A stretch of DNA of 64,000 bases from Acanthococcus lagerstroemiae (lineage: Eukaryota; Arthropoda; Insecta; Hemiptera; Eriococcidae), in contig CM063106.1 of the NCBI GenBank assembly GCA_031841125.1, positions 69,676,101-69,740,100 on the forward strand, given 5' to 3'. A program made the position numbers and the translations under genes. Under the pieces are notes generated by a model. It saw only the letters and a program-made list of their open reading frames with translations. It was not told the DNA's origin and did not search any database. This document shows positions 34,038-46,456 of this stretch, piece by piece (position 1 is the stretch's first letter; each line of letters opens with the position of its first letter).

Positions 34038-37000
34038 CATCCCTATTGACCAAATCTACTGAAATTTCGCTTACTCAGTTGCGGAAATTTCAAATTTCCG
34101 CAAAAAATTCGAGGCAGATGCCGAATTCGGGAGCAGAACGTAGCGATTTTTCTGATTTTTCCGCTGCAGTATCTGCAGCGTCTCCAGAATTCCTGTCCAT
34201 TACGTTGCGTTACGCCGCGATTATCTAACCCGCGGCGGGCGCGGATTTTACAATTACGCTGCATTCAGCAGCTTAAAATAAAGCCGCAACTGATGCGTAA
34301 TTTAAATATTGAGGCGTTCAGCTGCGAATAATGAACGTGCCTCAGTAGCGGACATTGTGGAATTTCTGTTCTGCCGCGACTTTATCTGTTCCGCATCAAT
34401 AGTGGCGGACGCAGAATAAAATGTTCTGCGGCGACTTTATTTGTTCCGCATCAGAAGTGACTGACGCAGAATAAAAGTTGAGGCGTTCTACCGCGACTAT
34501 TCCACATTCCGCGGCAGTAACGATTAGTGCGAAATATGAAAGTCGACACGTTCTACTGCGATCCTAATAACTGCTGCTGATCCAGAATTTTTTGGCCAGT
34601 AGCGTTTAGAAGCTGCAAATACAAAGCAGTGGCTGATGCGGACTTCAATATTGGAAGTGCTCCATTGTGACTGTGTATTCAATCTGCTGCACAGAATTTT
34701 TCTTAATATAGGCTAAAGGTACCGCAAAATTCAATAATAAACAATAAAGGATCTGTAGTAATAATCCTCCCTTTAAACCTCCCTAAACCTCCCTTCCATC
34801 CTCATTGTCACCAAGAAAACATATCTGTAGAACAAATTTTTTTCTTGTGTTTCAAAAAATTCAAATCGTTTTGAATATTTATTGACGCTCGGATCATTTT
34901 TATGGTCTCTGATCATTATAATGACGTTGTTCTGTGTACACGTTCTTTATTATTGACGCAGCGCTCGAAATGATTGACTATGTATAATTCGCGTAAGTTG
35001 CCTCCAGGAAAAACGGTACATCCCTGCATTTTCGGAGCCTTTCCAATAATACGACGAATATCCCGATGAACAGTTTCATTGTGGTTGCCTTGAAGTTGCG
35101 AAAGAGGAGATATTATATTAAACTACCCAAAACCACAAAAATAACGGAAAAACGATTTTTTGACAGACCACGTTTCACCAGTTTCACCTTTCATGTACGA
35201 ATGTAAATGTAGCGCAGTGCGCGATGATTTGGTTTCCCTATGTAGTCCCCGTATGAATAATGCAGTTATAGGGGGGAGAATTCCGTAGCCCCATAAGTTG
35301 ATGACAGACAGAAAAAATAGTAGGTAACAGTATAGCAAACATTTTCCTAGCATTTCATGTAATTTTCCATCTGTGTCCTCTTCCCCCTAGTCCGTCCCTA
35401 AAAGTAGACATATTTGTCCGAGGCACCCTGTTGTCAAGAGCGGACATTAAAAATTTGAAAACCTGAGTATAAATACCTATTTTCACTAACTCGAGCACCC
35501 GTAACCCATTCGATTATTTGAATGCGTATAAATTGGAACGAAATAACTGTCAAACGACCGTTTGCAATTCATTTTATTTTACTTATGGCAGTGAGGTGTC
35601 GTCAAATTGTCAAATATTTGATAACTGAATGGAAAAAGTCATCCAAGACCGATACAGTAAGACATTATGAAAATCGAAAATGTTGACAAAAATTAACGTC
35701 GGAATTGATGAATTGAAAGTGTATGTCTAACCTGGTGTGACCAGATCGAACAGAAATTTTTTTGAACTTAGAGAAAGGCCCTTAACATGGGAACGTTATA
35801 TCCCTTTCTTTCTTTACTATTTTCCAATACTGCAGGCTGCGTAGCTGCCGGTCACTTAGCGTCGCCGAAGGCTAGTCGTCGTGTGCCGCTGTCCGGCTGT
35901 CCATTATTCGAAATAACGATAAACGAAAGTTTCATGCAATTTCCGAATTATCAAATGTGGTGCAAACTTATGAAATTAAAGTGTTAAAATTGTTGCAATT
36001 ACTGTCGTTCATGGGAAGATTTTTTCACAAGGTCGTTTCCTAATATCCGTTATTCGCTAATGAAGAGAGGAACAAGTGATCAATTTATTTGATGAACTTG
36101 GTAAGTATTTACATTACCGGTAGCTGGTAGTACTATCTGACATCGGTTTCATATTGCACTGACATTTGTGTATTTGCATGAACACAGATTTATGACGAAT
36201 GTAATCGCAGTTCCAACGTGCCCATTGTCCACTATTCAGCGATCCAAGTCGTCAGTTCACTCGTAAGTACAGTATTCATGTTTCAATATGCACGTTCAAA
36301 GGCTCGAGCATGGTGCAGGAACTTTCTGCTTGACGACTATTTTGGCAAAATTGCACTCGTATGACGAGCGTGCACTAACGAATGTCACGCAACAAATTTC
36401 CTTAATGTATCCGCATTTAATCAATGTACAGTACCGTTGAATACGTTCATTCTGAACGTATGATCGTATTCAATGGTATTCAGAAATGAGATGTCGCTAC
36501 TGCAAGATGCAGCATACCGTTTTGTCAAATTCAAATTAGATTCTCATTTCGGCATCGGTTTTGATTAACAAAAAAACTGAAGCCAGTCTCAAGTTCTGAA
36601 ATCGAAATAAATCCGAAAATATCAGACTCTAACCTCGCGAATCAAGTAATGTGAAACTGATACAAATGAAGTCGGTGGCTGAATGAAGGAACCTCTAGTA
36701 TTTATCATTGGTAGCGCGAATAGTTTGTTGTTGATAGGATTTCGTTGAACTCATTGCGGTTTCTGAAGTCAGTGGGTGGGTGTTTTTCCCTTCATGTGAA
36801 ATTTCCCGTACAGTAACGTTAGAAAGAGTGAATTCCGAATTCGACATCGTGAAAATCAATCTGATCTTAAAGTTCCTGGTTCAGAGTATTTCTTTGGCTG
36901 CGCGTACATTTTCATAGAGGGAATCGATATGGTGATTATTAGGTCTGTTCAGGCAGCGTACAGAAATTAATCTTGATGATTTTTTCTGTAAGTTCTGTAC

Positions 37001-38219
37001 AAACGTCTCTGTTCGTTTCTGTAAGTTTCTGTAGTGCTGTTGTGTAATTGTTTTAGCGTATGCTCAAACACTTTTTTTGCACTTTCTGTTGAAATTTCTG
37101 ATCAACGTTCATTTTCATGGATAAATCTCCACATAAAATAAAATTGAACAATTGCAAATCACCTTCAACGTTCTCTTATGAAATTATTTAATTGTTAGCA
37201 AATTTTTTATAAGGAATAACCAAAAGTTTTTTTCCGTTCCAACTGTTCACAAAAAAGTTACAGAAACTTACAGTACCTCCAGAGGTACTGTAAGTTCTGC
37301 AAGTACAAAAACTTACAGAAACTCCAGAAAGTCGGTGCTCGAACATTCTCTCTGCAGTTACAGAAAGTGCAGAAAAGTTGCCCAAACGCACTTTCTGTAC
37401 ATTTTGTCAACTTTGGTAGTTTCTGTATGCTGCCCAAACAGACCTATTTTGTTTCAACAGACACTAATATTTTTTCCTGACGTCTTGGCCGTATTATATG
37501 GGGTTAGCAGGGCGTCCATTTAGTCACTTTTTTCTACAAAGGTCACTTCTTGCCACTCATTCTGTATACATTTCACTTTTCAATAATCTGCTCTCATGCT
37601 GAAAATTAAATTTTCAGATTCCAGAAATGCAGCCACCCAGCACGCGAATGCGACGCGAAATGTATCTGAAAAACTTGCATAAATTGTTCGTTTATTTTCA
37701 AATAAAAATTGTTTTCTTTCATACTAGCATCAGAAATTAATGAAAGTGGCCGTAGTATGCATTGAAGAATATTCTGCTTTGTACAGCAGTGAAATAATAG
37801 TCGCTCCTGAACGCTGCTGAATAAAATTTTCTGCGCAGTTCTGCTTCCAATATAGTCCGCTCCGAGACGCTCCAGAGAAATAATTATGTGGCAGAATATA
37901 ATTGATGAAACGTAGTGGAACGCTGCGGAAAATAGGTTTTGTTCGAAGCAGAACTATGCGGAAATAGATTTTGTTCGAGGCGGAACAATGCGGAAATATG
38001 ATTTTTTCCGCGTCAGTAGAGGAATAGAATTCCGCAGCTGAACGTTGCGTGGTAGGAATACCGTACAGGATTGCGGAAACGGATTCAGTTTCTTCGCGAC
38101 TGAAGTTGCGGAAATTATTTTCCGTTTCAGTAGCGAGAAAAAAGTGTCTCATTTTGCAGAATTTTTGAGACGCTGCGGAATTTTGCGGAATTTAAATGTG
38201 AAAATGGTCAATAGGGATG
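34038..38219. mobile_element. Possible 4.2-kb element with CATCCCTATTGACCA termini
   Basis: The interval starts CATCCCTATTGACCA and ends with the exact complement. Just inside each end are subterminal blocks (34080-34700 and 37730-38200) full of GCGGAA, TTCCGC and GCTGCGG words in mostly mirrored orientation. The interior 34700-36940 is AT-rich with no transposase that I can see, and a 503-bp MITE lies at 36942-37444. No target duplication is clear (the flanks are GTTTTTA and GCTTTTGA). It could be one large non-autonomous element or two separate related ends. Confidence 0.55.
36942..37444. mobile_element. TA-flanked MITE, 503 bp, GGTCTGTT ends
   Basis: The ends GGTCTGTTCAGGCAGCGTAC and, complemented, GGTCTGTTTGGGCAGCATAC continue into AGAAA on both sides. 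TA lies at 36940-36941 and 37445-37446. Subterminal CTTACAGAAA and TTTCTGTAAG words repeat many times, and AGTACCTCTGGAGGTACT forms a local palindrome near 37275. GGTCTGTT termini resemble PIF/Harbinger MITEs, but those usually duplicate 3 bp, so superfamily is left open. Confidence 0.75.
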
Positions 38220-38839
38220 GCTTTTGAACTTAGAATCACGTGTTCTTAAAAAACAGATTTTACTGGTTGGTTCCCTTACGCTTAACAGCGTCCAAGTGCA
38301 ATCGTACTGTTTGATCGAAGTTGGTTAGTGGAATAGCCGCCCAGACTTCAGGTGAAAGACCGACCCTATTACTAGGTCGCAAAGCGACCTGGCTTGTTTA
38401 CCAGAGTCTCGTAAAAATTAACGGAATTTTTTGTTGTGAAATCGCTAAACAGCAGGGACTCGCCAAACAGTATCTGAAGGATTGTAAGATGCTGTACACC
38501 GTTGTCTGAATGGATACATACTACATCAAGTTCATTTCCACCAGAGCGCGCTCAATACAACTCGTGTTTAAGGAGGAGTCCAATTAATCTCAAGAGTCGA
38601 AATTTGTACCACTTCCTCTATGTATATATGTTATCTAAGGGATGGAGGTAGTAAGGACGAAGAAATGTCCAGGGATTGAGAAATATGAATGAACGGGAAC
38701 GGGTCGAGAGATAACTATTATCCCTGTACTGGTTGTGAAGTTTGCTGACAGTAAAAAAATGTCGAAAGTTCTACGTTTCCGCACGTACGGCCTGAGTTAA
38801 TGGGTGGCAGTATACAGGGTTATTTCGAACCCTTCTTAG
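38220..38839. other. Non-coding stretch, no recognised gene
   Basis: No repeat partner or domain recognised in this ~600 bp. Confidence 0.35.
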
Positions 38840-39460
38840 AGAGAAGATTGCTCCGCGGCACACCCTGTTCGAGTGTGAGGCCTGATGGGAGCAGGAAAGG
38901 CGCGGGACGGCAACAGCGATTAATCCCGGCGGCAACACGAGCTACAGCGACGGCGTGATTAGCCGTCTCGCGTCGGACACCTTGGTTCTGGAAATGCTGA
39001 AGAGTGGAAGCGGATGGAACCGGGGGTCGACCTTTGTCTCGGCCATCATGAAGAAGAAGATGCAGACAGAGTGGTCGAGGCAAAGAGCCGACGGACAAAG
39101 CTCGGCTCACACCGGACACAACGACTCTGTACCATACTAGAGCTTCGCAGCTACTGCGGATCCCCCCGGCAGGACTAACTTTGTCGTCACCACCTTCCTT
39201 TATCGCCACACGCACCAAGGAAGGGAGCGGGTCCGCCTGTGATGCACCCGAATTCCAGGTTAATGCTGGGTAAGCGTTGCCTCGGTTAGTGGGGTGTCTG
39301 ACGGTGGCCCTGGCGGGACAGCGCGAATCCGTAGCGAAGAGGCGAAATGGGGGCTCGGAATAGACTCAATGCGCCCCTCTGGTCACTGATGCGATACTCG
39401 AAAGTGTAGTTTCCGGGGATCTGAAGAGCCACTTTGTCATGCCTGCATCACCATACGCTA
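38840..39460 (+). mobile_element. R1-clade LINE 3' end, copy 1
   Basis: The plus strand reads HTLFECEA, a stop, then in another frame LASDTLVLEMLKSGSGW followed by FVSAIMKKKMQTEW. This is the conserved C-terminus of R1/Jockey-type LINE polyproteins (H-tLFeC, then M-L-S-x2-W and the basic helix). The 3' region ends GTCATGCCTGCATCACC-ATACGC, shared with the copies at 55700-56286 and 45887-45990. Frameshifts and stops make it a dead fragment. Confidence 0.75.
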
Positions 39461-39699
39461 CACCAAGTGGCTACCCTTAGAATACCTCTTTGCAATGGTA
39501 AGTGGGGGGGGGGAATTCGAATCCGGATCCTCTTTTGGGTTTCAAATATTATAAATTGTAAATCGTACTCATTGCTTGCCGTAATTTCTTTTTCTTTAGA
39601 CACAAAAAATTGTATTAAATCCTAGAATGTTCAAATGTCTTCGTATGAGATTTCTTTTTGCTCGTACGGAGAGTTTCGTTTTCAATCTTCCCCTCCCCT

Positions 39700-39924
39700 T
39701 CTGGAGGTCTAGTTGGCCGAATGGATAACGCGTTGGTCTCGGAATCCCAAGGTCCCGGGTTCGAGCCCACGTAGCAACTCGCCAGATTTTGACCTAGGCC
39801 GGTTTTTCGGCCAGAAGGGAAGAGGGCTAAGACAGCCCTAACAGCCTCTCCGACGTCTTTGAAGTAATACTCGAAAGGGAAGATTCCAGAGCTCGGGCTG
39901 AGAGGAAATTAGAAAAAGAGCGTT
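39700..39924 (+). mobile_element. tRNA-derived SINE, family 1, copy B
   Basis: It matches 27442-27658 along its whole length. A box is TGGCCGAATGG, B box GGTTCGAGCCC; the body has GACCTAGGCCGGTTTTTCGG, GAGGGCTAAGACAGCCCTAA and TACTCGAAAGGGAAGATTCC, and ends AAATTAGAAAAAGAG. CCCTCCCCT at 39691-39699 and 39925-39933 is a 9-bp target duplication, in a C-rich context. Confidence 0.9.
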
Positions 39925-39933
39925 CCCTCCCCT

Positions 39934-41599
39934 CCTTCCCACTTAACTCTTGGATCTACTGCTGGGCAACTACCTATTCACAATTTTGTTTCTCTGATGA
40001 TTATTACTTTCCCCCTATATGGTGGTTGTTACCACCGTGACACTGTCAACTGATGGCGTGATTAATGATAGGTAAGTACCTACTACATCTTGTTAATTGA
40101 TTCGAAAAGTGAGCGCATGTAAGATTTGTATTTTGACGGAGCTTAAGTGAGGCTTCCGGAGAAAGGAGCATTTGTTCAGGTTTACACCAGCTGAAATTGA
40201 AAATGCTGCAGGAACCAAACGAAACTCTACGTTGACCAACTCGTTATTCTGAATCAGTGCTAGGTAGACAGTAAGGAGCCGGCTAGCAGAAGAAACCTCA
40301 GACGGATGGAGACCAGGATATATTTTCATGTATGAGGCGGCGCCGCGGCGGAGGCCATGAAAGATGAGTCTGTTTGACTGAGAAGTTCGAGTGCCTGGTC
40401 ATTAAGAAATTGCTCCATCTGCATCCCCTTTTTCTCGCCAGACCTGCGATGATCATTTCAGTCGCCGCACAATTGATAATTTCTGTGTACTTCGTCGCCA
40501 GTTTCAAATGCCTCAGTTGCGAGCGGCAGTCTTGTCGTAAATCTTTGCTCCCCTACAGCATATGCAGGACGCCATTTTACGCTCTTAATTTGATGTGTAA
40601 AAACAGGCTACAGTTTAAGCATTCGTGCGGTGTTTTGTTCACGAATCAGTTGCTACAAAGACACGACTTCACACATCGTTAACACGTGCTGTTTAATTAA
40701 TTTTTTTTTCTTCTATTTTTTTTTTTTTTTTGTTGTTGTCTCTCGCTGTACAAAAGTTTAATCCGTAACTGCGGCTGTCGTTAAACGTGCGTTTCCAGTT
40801 AACTCCGTCTTTGATTGTACCCATTTTCTCATCGTTCTCTCTCCTCCATTCCTCGGCCTTACAAATGTTAAATTTGCATTTGGCAAATATCCACCGAATA
40901 AACGAGCTCGACTTATATATTTTTCCCAAGATGTATTAGCGACGGAGGCTTCGCGCAGGAATCAATGGAATCGTGGAATGCGAAGATACCGAGAAAAAAA
41001 AATGAGCGAGAGGAAGCGAAACGAGGGGCGAGTATTTTAGCGGAAACGACATAGGTCTTACGATTATTCACTAATTTAAGAAATGTCTAAACGAGTCTTT
41101 GGCATCGTTTAATAAGGAAAATAAAATACAGTTTTGTTTCACGGAGATCATTATCCGAAAATCATTGCCAACAATTGTTTGAACTGGCTGCGTGCCCGAT
41201 AATAGGTCACAGATAGCGCGTATGATCTTATTTTTTTTTCTGTACCAATTATGACCGGCGTTCAATTACCTTAAACGATATTAAGATCGAGTCTATTTAC
41301 AGCGTCTGATCGTTGCCGCTCCGCTCCTCTCCGCCGCTAATAGCTTTCGTCTCCGCGTCGAGCATCGCACATGCCCCTGCCAATCTTCGTCAACCAACCG
41401 CCAACTGACAGTCTTGTTACGCTATCGCCAACGAATTATCAGTCAATTTTTGACACGATGTACGAAGCTGGCATTCCGAACAAATCTCCGCCATTCACCA
41501 ACTACTCGACAACTCTTGGCTCCATTTGCATGCTGCGGCCTTACATAGTCGTAGCTGCGAGGTTTCACTTTACAATTTTTGGACCACTTTGTAACCCCT
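39934..41599. other. Non-coding stretch with CpG-containing blocks
   Basis: About 40090-41400 is non-repetitive with several 60-100-codon open frames on both strands (for example 40374-40682 plus and 40093-40329 minus), none with a recognisable domain. A small unannotated exon cannot be excluded. Confidence 0.4.
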
Positions 41600-42080
41600 T
41601 GCAAGTTTTCTCGTTCTGACATGGATACGCCTAATAGGGTGCTATGCGAAAGAGAACAATTCCGCAGAAAAACGTTACCATCGTGATATAGTTGCGTATT
41701 CCTTTCTATGCAGCCATTCGTTCCATCACGTTTCGACCGGCCCACACAGAGAGTGCCACGCGACGTCGAGAATGGACGAACGACCAGAGGGGAGGCATTG
41801 GAATGTGGTTATGCGCGTCAATGCGATTGCTTGGATGCTGGACGACATTTCCATGTAACAATGTCCAGCGCAGCAGTCGGACTCTTCCTTCTAATTCTGA
41901 TCTCTGACTTGGAAATGAGCATGTCTTCCTATGAAAGAGGAAGCGAGGAATTAGAAAAACATGTCCGACAGCTGCATGGAAGGATATTGTTACATGGAGA
42001 TGGATGTCATCCAAGCAACCGCGTTGACACGCATACCCACATTCCAATGCCTTCTATAATCGTCCATTCTCGGTGTGTGT
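41600..42080. mobile_element. Fold-back family Z, two-arm copy
   Basis: The left arm (about 41600-41890) and right arm (about 41935-42080) are reverse complements over the part from GAGAATGGACGA through GGCATTGGAATGTGG to TCCATGTAACAAT. The right arm is cut off at CGGTGTGTG, whereas the single arm at 28600-28960 continues, so the right end is deleted here. No transposase motif was recognised in the overlapping frames. Confidence 0.75.
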
Positions 42081-42337
42081 AAAGAAGAGCCTTAAATAAA
42101 CCATGAGTATTGAAGGGTCTTAGTTTCAAGATGTTTTTTGAGTCTTATACAAGTCGTAAGTAGCTGTAACAGTACTAAAAACAGTCAGTCAGGTCAGTCA
42201 GCCAAGTCTATCGGTTAATCAGTCAGTCAACTACGCAAAAATACGTGTCTTCTGTAAAGACACGTAGTGTAACATTTTATACGTTTTTGTACTCTAATAA
42301 AATGGCTTCGTGTCGGGGGGGGGGGGGCTGGAGATTT

Positions 42338-42615
42338 CTATCAACAACACGGCTGCAGATTGTGAATGTCAATCACTGAATTCGTATCGAGGAGGGGGGT
42401 TAGGTTTTTCGCTCAAGTATACCCAGTAGTAAAATCATATAAAGTTCTAAATTAAATTTCCATGGAAATGTCAACGCAGACTGCAGTCGCGCAGCAACAA
42501 GACGGCTGCAGACTGTAAATGTCAACCCCTGAATTCGTGTCGGGGAAGTGTGTTGGGGAAGCTTTAGGTTTTTCGCTCTAGTAGTAAAAGCATATAAAAT
42601 GCTAAAAATATTGAT
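42338..42615. repeat. Direct duplication, ~120-bp units 150 bp apart
   Basis: Both units contain ACGGCTGCAGA-TGT, AATGTCAA, CTGAATTCGT-TCG, TTAGGTTTTTCGCTC, AGTAGTAAAA and CATATAAA-T in order (42338-42455 and 42493-42615). A G run at 42317 precedes the first. Confidence 0.7.
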
Positions 42616-42785
42616 GATGCCTTAAAATGCAATAATCAAGTTTGGAAGAGTCATAAGTATATAATAAACGAGTTTTGAAGTAAGTTAGGAACCTCAATGA
42701 GTTCGAAGAGTTTAAAATACTCTTCCACGAGCATTAAAAATTGAATGATCTCAGATGATCTTGAGAATTGTTCGCACTCCTTCGA
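42608..42785 (-). repeat. Dispersed repeat Y, copy 2
   Basis: Read on the minus strand it gives GGAGTGCGAACAATTCTCAA, ATCATCTGAGATCATTCA and the further words listed for copy 1 at 22322-22505. Some segments differ by small deletions. Confidence 0.75.
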
Positions 42786-42789
42786 TGAT

Positions 42790-45700
42790 GAAAACAATTG
42801 GATAGCTTTTGTGATGAACATTGAAAATTGTCTGAAAAATCGACGTCCAATTGAGAATCCCATGAATTGAAAGAATCTGACACCGTACTATGGAAGGTGC
42901 ATTAATTTTCATATTCAACATGAGTAAGAAAACAGTTAGCAAGTACAAACTGCCAACAAACTGCTTCTCTCCTCTACTCATTCAACTACCACTGTAATGG
43001 CTAGAAAATCATCGGAGTACTCAAGAGACGTGGGTTGATAAAACTGTAACTATTCCTACATACGTTGAAGTGTTTTTCTCATGATCGCTTCCTAAATTAG
43101 CCATTATCCAGCTGAAAGCGAATTTTCTCCTTCTCCATTGCTACATTTATATCTTTTGATTGAGTGAGAACACACGGCGAGTTCTCTAGTTGCTTTCAGT
43201 ACTGCAGTTTTCACCTTTTTCACTATATGCAATCCTCAGGTTCAATAATATCGCCATTGTATTCAAACACAATAGAAATCAGTTGTAATGATGTTAAAGG
43301 AAACTCAGTTTTCCATCGTTAAAACCAAAATATCGCTGAAACCGATATTCTCATCGTTATAAGCGGCATCTTTATAACCGATTTCCATTGTATTACCCGT
43401 AGAACTTTTTTGGCCTCTGATTTAATATTTGTAGTCTTACGACCAACTCTATAATGGATTAGTCTTTTTCCTCCAACGGGTTTGCTCCTCCGAAAAGTTG
43501 AACCTCATTTTCACGTCTTGTGCGCTGTATCAACCACAGCACTGTGTAGTTTAAATTCTAAAAACCCCGTTTCTCGTTAACGCGTCAATTGTTCCGAATT
43601 ACCGACGAGTAACTTCGACTCTACCAAGTCTTGTGTTAACTTTTCGAAGAAAATTTGATAAATGAACGCGATCTGCGTATTGTTCGAGGGCATCCCGTAC
43701 CACAAAAAAAGCAAGTCCTCCGAAAGATGAATAGACGGGTAACACACTCACACCGACTGCAATCGCGAATTGAAAATTAATTGAATCACAAAACGCTGAC
43801 ACGAATCCCTATTCATTTTCAGTAAAAAGATGCTTCCTGTTAGAAAAATCGACGTTATCGAATCTCGTTTTTTCCCCTATTCTCATCGTGTGCAAAGGCA
43901 ACACTGATAAAGCCCGTGTTCAAAGAAATTCTCTACGAGTTTTCCTCACTTTTTTTTTTATTCCTTTGCGTTGTGTGCATCAGAAACGAACGTCAAGTAC
44001 TTATCGAAGAAAACCCCTCGAAAAACGTCCACTCGAAAAAACGAAATGTTTGTCCTGTCATTCGTTTCCAATTTCGTTAATTGTATTCTAGAAGCCGAAT
44101 TCGTCCATTTGGTATATTGCAATGTCAAAATACACGCCGTGCCGTCAGATACCCTTCCCGTAATTTACCCTTCCACTTAAACTACCCACCCGAGCCATCA
44201 TATTAACGTTTATCGTACTACATGTTCATATCCGATTCGAAATGTTCTTCCTGCATTTCCTGCGTTGACCGGACGGCTGTGAAGGACCGCACTAAACTGC
44301 GACTATAATTTCATTTCAGCAAATTAATTCTCCCGATCTGGTTTGTATACAGGCTCGGCTTTGTAGAGAAGTCTGCACAAAAGTGCCAGAGGAAAACGTT
44401 AATTAATTGCAATTCGAAATGTCGTTTGGTTGAATATACGTGATTGAACTGCAAACCTGCATGCACCGACAGACCTGAGGGACGAGGGCTTCTTCAGACC
44501 ATTCTGTGCCTTCGGTAGGATCAGGGGATACGCTATTACTTGCGGTACCCTATTCTTCATGAGTAGGAGACAGTATATTTCATCAGCATTAAAGTGTTCG
44601 AGGGTATGTAGGTCCTATAGTCTCTGCAGTTCTTTTTCTTTCCCTTATACCGCACAAGTGTAGTTTATTTCGGCCTTTCGGCTTTCTTCAACCCTCAGTT
44701 CTCAATTCACAATTTTTAACTGCCACGTGTGGACCTGTGCACCCCTCACCCCCCCCGCTTTGCCCTTACTCTGATGCCTGTCTCTCTCACTCCCTCTTTT
44801 TGTCATTTTTTCCTTCTTCTTTATCCCACACCCTTCAGTTGAACAGTATTTTTTGTTTTTGTTTTTAAGAATTATTATATTATACCTAGAATCTTTCTCT
44901 GTCAATGGAACCCTCGGGCACCTATTGGGGTGACTCAAATATAAATAAAATTTAAAAAAAGATGGAGGGCAGGTGTAGCTACCACTAATAAAGAGAAAAA
45001 GACTATGGAATGGTTAAACTGAATGTTTTCAGGATCAATTTCGGCGAAAATGGCATCATTTTCTTAAATGAAAATTACTGCTCCATCAGACAAACATTTT
45101 TTGAAATAGAAACCCAATTCTTCGTACATTTTCCTCACCAAGGCCATTTGGACTCGAAATTCTCAATTCAGTGAAACATGTTGATTTATGGGGGGGGGGG
45201 GGGGTGCATTTCAGATTATAGCAATTTTTCTTCATGGCGTGCGGTAAGAATTCATTCTGTCAACACTTTTTGAACTGACAACAATACTTTTTTTTCAGTA
45301 GTAGTTATAGCCGTCCTTCATCAACAGGAAGTTCTCTTATTTCCCTAATTTCCAGACATGAGAAGATGAAAATACAAATTAATTGAGATCATGGAATAAT
45401 TTTGTTGCACTATGGGACATATTTTCAGTACCGTCTACAGCACGAGTAGGCAATTATATCAACTTTCTGTCAAGATAAGTAGCCTACTTATCTAGTTGAA
45501 GGAGGATCATTCTCCTCAAACACCCTATACCTTCTTACAACATATGCTCTGAGTTGTAATCGCCCTGGTTCAATTGTAACTCAGTGTGACAAACACACAA
45601 AAAAAAAGGTAGCCGTGGTTTTAATCTCGGAAGGTTATTTTCAGTAATAATGTGCGAAATTTGCTTAGATGAAATATCAATTTTTAGTTACACCATCTTT

Positions 45701-45880
45701 TTGAGTAACAGGTCAGAGTACTGACCAGAGTCACCTGCACTTAGAGAAAAGTGTCCGACATAGGGGATCATCTACGGTAACTAAAAATTCTCTACAATTG
45801 TTTCCTATTCGTTTCAAGGTTTTTTACACATAATATACTTCTACCTCTCCCCCCACTTAACACATTTTTTGTCAAATGTT
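42790..45880. other. Non-coding stretch, no recognised gene
   Basis: From about 43560 to 44340 the DNA is CpG-containing and non-repetitive. A pyrimidine-rich tract lies at 44740-44820 and a G run at 45190. No exon or transposon termini identified. Confidence 0.4.
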
Positions 45881-45886
45881 TAGTGA

Positions 45887-45990
45887 ATCGTACAGCTCAG
45901 CGTCCATGCCAAATTGACTCTTCACAGACACCACCACACCCCTGGCCCCAGAAACTACTCTTTCGAGTATCGCATCAGTGACCAGATATT
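45887..45990 (-). mobile_element. R1-type LINE 3' untranslated end, copy 3
   Basis: On the minus strand CTGGTCACTGATGCGATACT, CGAAAG-GTAGTTTC-GGGG and GGCATG match the 3' region of copy 1 (39378-39458). Only the last ~100 bp are present, consistent with extreme 5' truncation. Confidence 0.75.
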
Positions 45991-46456
45991 TTCTATTAAA
46001 TAAATATAAAGTTATATGTATTAGTAGAAATTTTCTAGAAGAAATGTCAGCATGTAGTTTTCCTCGTTTGAGCTTCACCACAAATTGGAAATACTAGTCA
46101 AAGCAGCTGTTTTATTTTGGATGAGTAACAGTCCAACCCTATGGACAAAAACCGAAGACAAATGAACTGTATGGAGCTAGAAACACATGTGATAGGTTCA
46201 TGTTGAATTTATCACTGACTGTTGTTGATACATATATTATCCGAATTATCATAACATCAGAATGTAGCCAATTTTTGGACCCAGTAAGTATTAATATAAG
46301 GCATTGTGACAATCCAAGCGTGTTTTCAGAAGTCATGTCTTCATTTTGTCATCAAAAATGCTAACTGGCCTAAAAGCGAAACTCATCTATTCATTTAGGA
46401 TCGGTTGGTACTGGGAAAGTCCTAGTTTTAGCTCTGTACATTTATATCAAAGATAG

